Shown: piece by piece, positions 27,321-40,457 of the stretch
How the letters are laid out: each line of letters begins with the position of its first letter
Numbering within the stretch: position 1 is the stretch's first letter
From: Blastocystis sp. Blastoise
Lineage: Eukaryota; Sar; Bigyra; Opalinata; Blastocystidae
Assembly: GCA_039096225.1 (NCBI GenBank)
Contig: JBBPEB010000017.1
Coordinates: 483,501 to 547,500 of the forward strand
DNA: 64,000 nt
Direction: 5' to 3'
Program-made: the position numbers and the translations under genes
Notes under the pieces: generated by a model
The model's database searches: none
Told to the model about the DNA's origin: nothing
The model's input: only the letters and a program-made list of their open reading frames with translations

Positions 27321-29091
27321 ATGAGTGGAATACCATAATTATTGATCTGTTTGATTTCCAAGGGGAGCCAGTGCATAATGATTCTCTTGACACACCCTTC
27401 GTCATTGATTACGACACCTCTGTCAGCTCTGCAATTGTTTCCAATAAATATCAATATATTAACAATAAACATATATTTATGTATATATATATATCAATTA
27501 TTCTATATTAATAAACTACTTATATATATATAGGTATAAGATTAGTATGGTGTCTTATATTCCTCTTCAACTTTTTGTCTATTTCCCGCGGGAAACTAAA
27601 AGATATGATTTAGAGCTCTTTGAAGTGAATATAATGAATACCGTTAATACAGCAGGAGTTAGATGGTATATATAGCTATATATATATAGTTATATATATA
27701 TATTTATTTAAATTTTATTATCTATGTTAAAAACTAAAAATAATTCATTAATATATATTAATATATATATAGTAAAACAGATTCTTCTTATTCGTTACCA
27801 GCAAGTGACGAGCCGATGTCATCACATCAGATCACGTGCACATTTGATATTTGTTTACCGTAATTATATATATTTGTTTTTGTTGTGATTATTATTAGTA
27901 ATATATAATTACTTTATTATTATTGACACATATATTTAGTGTTCAATTCTTAACGTCAAGTATTAGTGTTTCTCCAAATATAACGGATATGAACAGCTAT
28001 TCTTCTGACTTAACAATTACACATATAGAGTATATATTTAAGATTATGTATTATATTATATATATCATATATAATATATATATATATATATTATATATTA
28101 TATATATATTATATTATATATTTTATATATTATATTTATTATATATATATTATATATTATATAGAAGTACAAATTGTTATATTCGGTTTATTGTATATGA
28201 TAAGCATGTACAAACTACTTCTTTATATGTTTATATATATAATCAAATTATCTCGAATCGATTTACTGTGAATATTGAACCAAGTAAATTTATATATATA
28301 TATATACATATATATATACATATATAATAGGTGTATTTCATGAACTTATTGTTGATATAATGAGTTATGGTGGTCCCGCGGGAAAAGTGTTTACTGAAGA
28401 AGCAACATCGGTCGATATTTATGGAAATCCTATGTATGTTATTATATATATATATATATACCATTATTTTTTATAATATTAATATATATATATAGTAAAA
28501 TAAATATAGATGATTATATTATAATTATAAAACACAAGAATACAAATACACCTGTTGAGTTGTATATACTATATATATATATTAATAATAATATAATTAT
28601 ATATATATATATTACTATATATATATATAGTAAATATCGTATGATTACAGATTCATATAGAGTCAAGTGTCTTTTGTACGATATACAACCTATATATAAA
28701 GATCCACTCAAAAAATATGTTGTATATATATATATATATTTTTTTTTTTGCTTTGTATATTTATATATGACTAATTATAACTTTATATAACTATATATTA
28801 CTATATATAATTATATATAACTAAATATAATTCTATACAACAAAATATAATTATATATTATTATATACAACTACATCTAATTATATATAGTCGTATAGTT
28901 CTATTTCAAATCTCTATGTTGATGGTCATTTATCTTCCTATATATTCACACAAGCTTTCTATATAGAGAATAGTGATATATATATAGATATAAATACTAT
29001 CACATCCACTGTTTATTTTAATGATAATAGTATATATTATTATTATTTATTATTATTATTATTATTATTATTTGTTTATTATTTATTAATT

Positions 29092-29164
<73 letters not shown>

Positions 29165-30462
29165 TTATTTATTTATATTTTTTTATATTTATTTATTTAT
29201 TTTTTTATTTATATTTATTTATTTATTTATATTTATTTATTATTATTTATTTATTTATTATATAGATGGAACAGTATTTATATACCTTTCTCTTCATCCA
29301 ATTTCTCCTGCACATTATTTGTCCATCAATAATTTCGAACAAACACCTTTTATTGTTCATGTATATATATATTATATATATATATTATATATATATATTA
29401 TATATATATATTATATATATATATAGATATATGACAATGATCAAGAGTTAGTTTCTGTCACTCATCAAGAATTCTCATGTATATATACATATATATTATA
29501 TATATATACAAGAATATAATATATATATATATATATATAGATGCCCTTACTAATAATATTTTCAGTTCCGCGGTTATTCCCGAATTTAATTCCTCGAAGA
29601 TATATACAATTAAGGTGACTCTATACAATCAATTATTACCAAGTGCTACTAGTATATATATATATATATTATTATTATTATTATTATATTTATATATATA
29701 TATATTATTATTATTATATATATATATATATAGCTGTATTTAGATATTCTAATAATAATCCATCTCCTGCCACTTCTATCGCTTTCTATTCATTCGATAC
29801 TCTCTATGCAGGTATATATATATATAACATTTATATATATCAAATATATAACATATATATAACATATTTACAACATAAATATAGGTATTTCGTTTTCATA
29901 TACTGTTTATTTAATGAATAATGAACATGAATATATTACTCAAAATACAGAAATTGAAAACCCCTATGAATTCAGTTCGACCGTTACGAATTCTGATGGA
30001 ACACAATTAACGTGTAATAAATTATTTTATGAAAAAGGAGTCAACATCACGTGCTTGTCTTTTAAAAGTGGTATATATATTGATGAATATATATTATAAT
30101 ATATATAATAAATAGAATATAATAAACAATGTTTATTATGTATTAATAAATACTATTATAGGTACAATTACTATATTTACAACTATTCATAATGTTATTA
30201 TTCAAAATGGAAATAAAACCGCGGTTATTTATAGTGGTCAAGTGAACTATTTGTATATATATACTTTTTCCATTATTATTTATATATATTATTATATATA
30301 TATAGAAAAACAAAAATATCTATATATAATCATTGTAAGAAAGACACGTGCTATTTGATGACGCATACCTACGTACCACATGTTAAATATATACATTTTT
30401 ATTTGTTTGATATTTACGGGAATCCTCTCTTTTATCCTCCAGAAACTACTTATATACCCCCA

Positions 30463-30554
<92 letters not shown>

Positions 30555-30608
30555 TAGCATATATTGGTGTTACTTCTATTTCTGGATCGAATAGAATATG
30601 GTATTATA

Positions 30609-30658
<50 letters not shown>

Positions 30659-32340
30659 TATATAGTATATATAAACATATATATATATATAGTATATCAC
30701 TATGCCTGGTTCTCAGTATATATATATTCTCAATTATCAGTCGTTCCCCGCGATTAATTCATACACTATGGTTATATCTATGAATACTACAAATATCTTC
30801 AGTTTTAAGTAACTATTATATATATTTATATATATTATATATATTTATATATATATATATTTATATCTATTTATATATATAATAAATTTAGTGCGAAAAC
30901 TCTCCCGGGACATGACGCGTCCACTAATTCTGTTATATCTGTAACGCCAATTCCTGACACATTCTCCGAATTCACATTTAAAGCAATTCTGTTGGATATT
31001 GCTGGAATTCCATTCAATTATATTTCCTATTTTTATGTATTTTATTATTTTTAAATGTTACTATTTTCTATATATATAGGTGACATTTTCCCATGGGAAT
31101 TATTCTTTTGATCATTATATATATAATACTTTATTTGAAAACAATCACTTTGAGTATATATATATATTTGTGTATATTCATTCATTTTAATATATATTAA
31201 ATTAATTACTATTTATTATATTGATTATTATTTATTATATATATTCTTAAGATATAATTTTTCACTAAATCTTGTTGGCACGTGGGTCGTTACACCAAAG
31301 TTAGTTTCCGTTGTTGATAATACAACCGTTGAAAAGATATTTACTCCAATCACTGTTGAATCGCACGTGACAACCCTCAATCTAGAAGCGACTCTTTATA
31401 AACGTATATATATATGTATTTATATATATTTATATTTATATTTATATTTATATTTATATTTATATATAGGGGTTATTGATGTCCAAACACAAAATCTAGT
31501 TCAATTTCAGTTCTTTTCAACTATGGGTGAATCTGTATGAATATATATATATACATATCTTTTCTTTTCATTAGCTTTTCTTGATTTTTGTTTCTTTCAG
31601 CTCTCTCTCTATATATATCGAATTATATAATTATATATATCTATATATATCTATATACATATATATGTAGATATGACTATATATATGACTTATATAACTA
31701 TATATATATATAATTATATATATATAACTATACATATAACTATATATATATATAATTATATATATAACTTATATAACTATATATATATATATAGAATGAT
31801 ATATATATATAACTATACATATAACTATATAATATAATTATATATATAACTATATATATATAGGATACATTAAATGGTGATTTTACTTGTTTTTATCTTT
31901 ATCGTATTGATGGAGATAGTTATATATATGATTATGTATATATATTTATATATATAACTATGAATAACAATATTTAGATATATACTAAGCCTCAATTGTG
32001 TTCCATTGTGAACGGAATACTATCTCTAGGATCCCTCCCTATCTATATAGAAGGAAGAGTATATGTATATATGTCTATAAATAAAGATTATTACTTACAA
32101 ATTAACCGTGATTATATCTCATTTCATGGAAGAAAAGAGAAATGTGAATATAGATCCAATAAAAACAAATATTATCATCTTTCAAACAATACTGTAAATT
32201 AATATTTTATTTCTATATATATATATATAGTGTATGAATGAACCTGAATTATTGTGTCCCTATGGACAGAAATTGTGTTTCAATGGCTCGTGCGTTGATT
32301 TAACTTCAGAATGTGACTGTCCACCAGGTTATAAAGATAA

Positions 32341-32378
<38 letters not shown>

Positions 32379-33424
32379 TATATATATAATTATATTTCAT
32401 TATATATATATAGGTACATATAGATCTCCTCTTGCTCCTCTTTATATTCCCATAAATATTGACAAAATATGTGTACGAAAGGTCAAATGTCCCGCTGGGA
32501 GAACGATTCTTTGTGGTGATGGACGATGCGTCAGTGATCCCTCACTTTGTAATACAATTATCACGTGTCCTTTGAGTATGTTTTATATATATATAAATGA
32601 ATATATTAATATAGATACATTATTATGCCCAAATCAATATCAATGTGTTTTCCCCGCGAATATTCATCAATGTATACGACCGTTGAATATAAATGAAGAA
32701 AAAGTCTCTGATAATTCTATTATTCCCACGGTTATCTCAAATAGAAGCTTATTCAATTCTTCTCTTCTTCTTCCTGTTGCAAACAACACAAATGTTGTTA
32801 AAGAATTATTTGATTTCGGGAGCTCGTGCGATGTAACACAATTAGAACCACAATTATGTACTGGTGGTTATATATCACGTAACTGTATCCAAGACTGCCC
32901 ATCCCTTGTATATATATTTATATATATTATTATTATTATTAAATGTTTTTTATATTATCATGATTATTAATTAGTTTTTATATTATATTATATTATTATT
33001 ATTATATTTTTGTTAATCCTTTTAAAGCTATATATATATATATATAGCCACGATGCCCTCCTTCAATGTTTTTATGTCCTGATTATACGTGTGTTGGGAA
33101 TTATTCTTATTGCACTGTATATATCTATTTATATTTATTCTATATACATATTAATAATAATCATTATATATATATATGTATAGAATTCAAACTGTTTATA
33201 TTCTACATCGGCTTGTCCATTCTCTGCGGGATGTGTAGATTCCCCCGCGGAAATGTACAGGAATTGCCCTCTATTTCCTTCTTGTCCACCAGAAACCTAT
33301 TTAGGCCTCAATTTTAATTGTGTTCCGATATCCAGGGAGTTAACGACAGTCACATGTGCTACAGACATGATTTTGTGCCCAGGCGGTTATTGTGCATTTT
33401 CAAGGGTTTCATGCGGTCAATTTG

Positions 33425-33457
<33 letters not shown>

Positions 33458-33977
33458 TACCTTCTATATTAAAAACTATATGACAGTTATTTCGTATAAT
33501 ACTTTTATTTACATATATATATATAGTTTGTATGTCCAGAAGGATATGTTCGATGTTCTGATTGGTCATGTGCAGAACACTATTATTTGTGTCCCAAAAA
33601 TACTTATTGTCCAAACGATTTGGTATACTTTTATTATTTATTATTTTATATATATATTTAGTATCAATGTCCTGACGGAGTATGCGTCATTTCCCCAGAT
33701 TTGTGTTCCCCTTTGTATTCCTGTCCGTTAGATGCCCCTGTTTTATGTGTTAACCGCATGTGCGTCACCGATATATCGGAGTGTGACGCGCCAGAAACAT
33801 GTCCAGAGGAAACACCCATTCGTTGTAGTAATGGTATATATATATATACATATACATATATATATATCTATATACAATATACTATATATATATAGGTGCA
33901 TGTGTATCATTTATTTCTTCTTGTTCCCCGCGAATAAGATGTCCTAAAGAGTATCCTACTCTTTGTTATGATAATAC

Positions 33978-34033
<56 letters not shown>

Positions 34034-34920
34034 AAAAATCTATATTTCACTATTTTATATATAGTTGTCAGATTTCTCCATTATTTTGTCGGATATTATC
34101 TCCGTGTCCCGCGGGAATGGTGCGATGTGCTGATAAGAGTTGTGTTTCTTCTCTTTCCTTATGTAGTACGATTCCCGTGGGAAATAACTTGGATATACAC
34201 TGTTATGATAATAGTTACCGTGAGTATAATTTTGAGTCCTTTTTATATACACATATGAAAGAAGAATCAAAAATCAATTTAAATTTTTATAATAATATTA
34301 TATTATTTAATAAAACTATGGATATTGAATCCGATAATCTGTTACCATCCCTCTATGCGTCAATCATGATGACGCAGCTTGCTAGTGAAGATGGATATTC
34401 GAAAGAAAAGCAAGGATTTATGGAGGCATGTGTTGATAACTATATTCTTAAGGTATATATATATATATTATTTATTATTAATGTAATGATTATTTATTAT
34501 TTATATATTGTTAATGTAAAAATTATATATTTTTATATATTGTTAATATAATAATTATAATTTTTATTTATATATTGTTAATGTAAAAAATCATATATAT
34601 TTTATATATTGTTAATATAAAATTATAACAACTATAATGATTCATCTGTAAACATTTATATATAATGAAAATTGTATTTTGTTCTACATATATAAATAGC
34701 ATATAAACACATGTTATTGTTATTATATTCCTGAAGTTGAATGGTGTGATGGTGTTTGTGTTTCCAAAGGCACGTGTGCACAGAGCGAATCAGATTCTTG
34801 GTATGAATGTATTTTATTTATTATGTCTCGAGCTATCAAATATTGCAAAAATCAGTATATATACATATATATTATACATATTATTATTTTTATTTAATAT
34901 TACTTATATTATTACTATTC

Positions 34921-34955
<35 letters not shown>

Positions 34956-36808
34956 TTCAAATATACCCTTGTCCTTTTATATCTTCCTATTATATTGGTG
35001 TAAACAGCATTTTTATAAATAATAATAATATTTATCTTTGTCCCATGGGAGGATTAGTGACTCACCCTGTATTATGCGGTTCTCCCGTGATTTGTCCTTC
35101 TTCTCGTCCATTTCTTTTTCAAGGTAGATACTGCCTCCAACAAGAAAATAATTTTATTTCTATCTCAGAACCACGGGAAAAATGTGGTTTTGATCAACAT
35201 CAATGCCCTAATGGTATATATAAATAGTTAAATATGTATAAATACAATAAAATAGCATAAATATAATATATATATAAATATTATATATATAGGTGTTTGT
35301 TTTGATCTCGACAAATCATGTCCTGCAAATGTACTGTGTCCCAATGATACTCCTTATTTGTGTTCCGATCTCACGTGTGTTTCTGATGTAGATTTATGTG
35401 ATACGTCAACTGAGTCTAACGGCTATTATGTTAGCACGTGCAATGATGAAACGGCACTTTATGATAGTATATGTATTGATGACCATTATTGTATATATAT
35501 TATAAAATTATTATATTTATTGTATTTATGATCATATATGTTTTCTAAATGTTTATGATCATATATTTTTTCTATACATTTATTATTATATATATTTTCT
35601 ATACATTTATTATTATATATATTTTCTATATATTTATTATGATATATATTTTCTATATATTTACTATTATTAATATATATTTTCTATGTATTTATCATCA
35701 TCATCATCATATAGGCAGAGGGAATAATGGTGTATTGTGTCCTGATGACACGTGCCATTATATAACTTCAACCAATGATATCGATTTGTGTTATAATTCT
35801 ACAAAAATTACGTCAGAGTTTTTTTATACAAGTAATTCAATTATTCCGGCTTCTACAGACGTTACATCTGTATGTACGAATCCCCTCTATCGTCATTTGT
35901 GTTCCAGTGGATCATGTGTTCGTACAAGTTTATATTGTCCAATTGATATAGTCATGTGCCCACCCCCCTTGGCGTTAATTCGTTGTTTTGATGGTCAAAC
36001 CGTCTGTACTGTTGAATGTATATATATTATATATTATATATATTATATATAATATATATTATAATTATATCTATTATTATATTCATTATATTATTATATA
36101 TTATAATATATATTATGTATAGTATTAAGAGATCTTGTGTGTCCAAAAACACAAGAAGAAATAGCCTTTAATAATAGTTGTAAATCCCCGTGGGAAGTAT
36201 GCACATCATGGCAATGTCGGCTAGGACACACGTGTCCATTAGCCAATGGTTGTAGTGTAGATCGACCAATCAGATGTCGAAATGGAGATTGTGTTACTTC
36301 TCAAATAGAATGTCTTTCCCTTTCCATTTGTGGAGATGGAAACTATTTGTGTTCCGATAATGTTTGTGTTCATGACCTTCATGATTGTAACCGTCTTCCT
36401 GTCGTTAATTCGTACTGTCCCCTCAGTAAACCCGTACTGTGTCCCGATAAAACGTGCCAAGAATCAGAAGAAGGCGTATATATATAATATATTAATATAA
36501 TATATATTAATATTTATTATAAATAAAATAGAATATAGAATCATATAATATATATTTCATTTTTAGTGTCCAATCATTCCATTGTGTTCTTCTTCGACTC
36601 CCTATCGTTGTAATGATGGCACGTGTGTATTAAGCTTAGATTTGTGTTCCTCTGGAACCACGTGCGGTAAGAATTATACAATAAGATGTCATACAGGTCC
36701 AGACAGCGGAATATGTGTATCAAGTCTCCAGGAATGTAGAACGTCTCCTCTATCCTCAAATACGTATATATATATCTATATATATATAACACTAATGACT
36801 ATATTTCA

Positions 36809-36839
<31 letters not shown>

Positions 36840-37398
36840 GTTATTCAAGTGCTTGTCCTCCACTTCTTCCTGTTAAGTATATATAAGATCATGATTATTT
36901 TTATATATTCACTCATTTTATAGATGTCCCCGCGGGACTTGTGTAGTATCTAATTCTGATTGTCCTAATTATATCGATGATTATATTCTTACCAAGGAAC
37001 AAAATGGATATTATCGTTGTTCCACGGGAGAGTGGAAATTACTCAGTGAAGAATGTGATAATCCCGTGAATAAATGTCCAGGTCTATCTCCTTATCAATG
37101 TCCTGATCACACATGCGTTACTGTATATATAGAATTATATATACATAATTATTTAATAAATCTATATATATAAATATATATATTATTAAATCATATTACT
37201 ATATTTCGATCTATATAGAACATCACTAAATGTTCAACAAGTACGTTATGTAATGGATATGTTTGTGTTTCTGACGGTCGGTGTGTCACGTCAGCTGACA
37301 TGTGCGTCAATCATGTTGACTGTCCACCTGATTTCCCATTTCGTTGTTATGATGGATCATGCGTCACAACTTCTCCAACTCTTGGTATTCCTCTTTGC

Positions 37399-37439
<41 letters not shown>

Positions 37440-37886
37440 AATCTATAGACCCTATGTTACATGTCCCTCAGAAACCCCCTATTTGTGTGACGATGGCACG
37501 TGTGTTGCCCATAGTATCACATGTCTTGCGTTAGTTTATCCAATTACACAAGATATAGGAGATGTTATTCAAACAAATGGTGTCCTTGCATCTAAGCTTT
37601 TTCCCGCGGTTATTCGTGTGTCTCCTCTGTCTATTCTTGAACCATCATTTAAGTCATCGTATACTGCAGTCAATAATCACGTGATATCTCTATTCTCTTC
37701 GAATTCTACAACTGCATCAATAAACGACACAATAAAAACTATGCAACAATCTAATAATCGTGATTATTCTCCCTTTTTCTTCGATTGCCCATTCTCTCGA
37801 CCGCTTCTTTGCCCTAATGGACTTTGTGTTAAATTCCCACGGGAATGTGACGTTCATAGAAATATAAAATGTCCAAACTCTCATCC

Positions 37887-37923
<37 letters not shown>

Positions 37924-37982
37924 TGTATAATTCTATGTTATTAAATATCTATACTTATGTCTATAACTTATATGTATTCATG

Positions 37983-38044
<62 letters not shown>

Positions 38045-40416
38045 TCATATAATTAGATCTATGTTATAATAATGAGTGTGTCACTTCATATTTTAAGTGT
38101 CCAAAAGAAGAATGCCCCGCGGGAATGAACTCCTGTTGGGATGGATCTGTATATATATATATCATTATATATATATATATATTCATGAATTATTTATTGT
38201 TATCATTATAATATATATATATATAGTGTAGTAAATTATCATTATTATGTCCTCCTCTTCCTCTCTGTCCGTCTCCGCACCCCTACCGATGTCCCACGGG
38301 GGAATGTGTCCTTTTGGCAGAAGACTGCTCGTCTAGCATGCGTATATATATAGTAGTATTATATGTATAGTAGTATTATATATATATATATATATATTCC
38401 ATGAAAATATTCAATTCTCTTATTGTTTGTATTATACATATATATACAATCAGTGCCAAAACCTGACAACCCTTATCGTTTTCAATAGTTACGGGGAATT
38501 TTTTGACGCGGTTTTTTTTGTTTGAATTGTAATAACATGTAGAATATATTCTAGAAATTTCTAGAATATATAATTAGTGGTTTTGGAAAAACAGAAATTT
38601 TAATTGGAACACAATTACTCTGAGACCTTTTTTAACCCTTTAAAAATAGTTTTATTCTTTAAAAATAAGTTGTGTATGGGTAAATACGTCGTTATAACTG
38701 AAAGAGAGTTTAGAAAGATGATAAGAGACGGGTACACGGATGAACAGATTGCCATTCATTTTCATTGTTCGCTTAGAACTGTTGCCCGTAGAAGGTCCCA
38801 ATACAATATGTCCAAGTCAACTAAGAAAGGTGGAAGACCACAAGTTTTAACTCCTTCTAATTTACGAGAAATCAATAATATTGTCCCAAAAAGCTCTGAG
38901 AACTCTAGCGTTTTATTGGATATCTTCCAAAAGAAAACCGGTACTCATGTCTCAAAAAGGTCCTTTATTAGAGGACTCCATGCTGTTGGTTACGTCGCCA
39001 AAAAGAAGCTTCATAAACCACTCATATCGGAGAAAAATAGAAAAGTCCGATTGGATTGGTGTTTAAAATACCGAAATATGCCAATAAGTTTCTGGGAAAA
39101 CGTCCTCTGGTCTGACGAGTGTTCTATTAGAACACATCAATCAACCTTTCAAGAATACTATTGGAAGAAACCTGGTTCTCCAAATAAGCCGTCAGAAATC
39201 ATTCCAACCATGAAAAACGATGGAAAATCGATTATGATTTGGGGATGTATGACGCAACATGGTGCTGGTCAAATGGAGGTCCTTGATGGTCATGTGACAT
39301 CATTAAAGTATGGAGAAACTCTTGGTCGAACTCTTCCGTCAACCGTGGAAAAATTGCAAATTGACCCCAAAACTATGGTATTCCAACAGGATAATGCTCC
39401 TATTCACAAGTCAAAAAAGATGAATAGTTTCTTTAAAACTGCTCAACTTACAGTGATTGATTGGCCTCCACAGTCCCCAGACCTTAATCCCATTGAACAT
39501 CTTTGGGTCTATATTAAAAGAAGATTACAAAGAAATTCCCATTGCGGATATACTTTGAGTCAACTAAAGGTCGAAGTTGACAAGATATGGAGGTCAATAC
39601 CTGTAAATGTATGTGAAAGGCTTGTTTTATCAATGCCGAAAAGAATTGAGGCAGTAATAGCCAATAATGGTGGATTTACAAGATATTAATATTTGTGTTT
39701 CAATTCAAAAAAATGGTTTTTTAAATTTTTTTCCATGACGCTTATTTGTTTTGTTTCCCTGTTTTAATAGTCAATACAACCTTTGATGACAAATGACTTA
39801 ATAAAAAAAAAACAAAGAAAAACTCGCCAGTTTAAAAAAAAAACCGAGGTTGTCAGGTTTTGGCACTGATTGTAGTTCCTGTTTGCCCCTCAAACACTCA
39901 ATTGTGTCACGATCTCACATGTCGAATCACATGTCCACCTAGCTATTCTATTTGTCCTATTGGGAAAGGCACGTGTCCTGATGGTACTTGTTTTAATAAA
40001 TCTATTTTAGAATGTATATACATTATTTATTTATATATATTATTTATATATTTAATTTATACATATTATATATATGTAGGTACTCATGAAAATACATGTA
40101 ATAACAGTATTTATATATCTACAATATTTAAAGAAAATACGTTGACTCTTCCATCCAATGAATGCGTTAGTTTGTACTCTTATAAACATATGAATATATC
40201 TACTATTAGTATATATATATTATGTATTATATAGTATACACAATACATATTGTATTATATAGATTATGCTGAGAATATATTAAGAACTGTACCATTCCCA
40301 TTATTCATTCTCCCCGCGGGAATCCGTGATGTTTCAGTCGATGTTCTGGAAGTAAACCACATTCGTTATATATCTATATATATACCTGCAACAGTTTCTT
40401 CTAGAATGAGTATATA

Positions 40417-40457
<41 letters not shown>

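Larger units (their letters stand above)
24000..31500 (+). other. Extracellular Ig/filamin-like repeat region
   Basis: Many short exons encode beta-strand-rich segments. A recurring turn reads R/L-D-I-x-G-N (RDIYGNI near 25423, RDIHGNL near 26305, LDIYGNS near 26830, VDIYGNP near 28413, FDIYGNP near 30403). A D-x-x-G-N turn recurs in filamin/ABP280 repeats and bacterial Ig-like (Big) domains. I infer several tandem beta-sandwich modules but cannot set each boundary. Potential N-glycosylation sites (N-x-S/T) are frequent. Confidence 0.5.
38447..39872 (+). mobile_element. Intact Tc1-type (IS630/Tc1/mariner, DD34E) transposon
   Basis: The 1,426-bp element has perfect 25-bp terminal inverted repeats (outer end CAATCAGTGCCAAAACC) and is flanked by TA target-site duplications at 38445-38446 and 39873-39874. 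It carries one uninterrupted transposase ORF. The element sits in an intron of the giant gene, in the same orientation. Its right-hand TA duplication plus the next base forms the TAG splice acceptor. It is visibly less AT-rich than its surroundings. Perfect termini, complete ORF and intact duplication suggest a recent insertion that may still be mobile. Confidence 0.97.
32240..40010 (+). other. Cys-rich CP-x-C-x-DG-x-CV repeat array
   Basis: Dozens of short modules follow the pattern C-P/x-x(4-8)-C-x-(D/N)G-x-C-V-x(5-9)-C. Examples are [15 protein letters not shown] (about 32508), [15 protein letters not shown] (about 36601), FRCYDGSCV (about 37340) and YLCDDGTCV (about 37480). The spacing recalls LDL-receptor class A or tenebrin-like minimal Cys modules, but without the complete LDLa acidic Ca2+ signature. 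It is likely a disulfide-linked stalk or ligand-binding region. A Tc1 transposon interrupts the array within an intron. Confidence 0.7.

Noticed and set aside
38604-38675. 24-residue N-terminal extension of the transposase
   Set aside because: The [12 protein letters not shown] start at 38676 gives the normal Tc1 length and puts the helix-turn-helix at the N-terminus.
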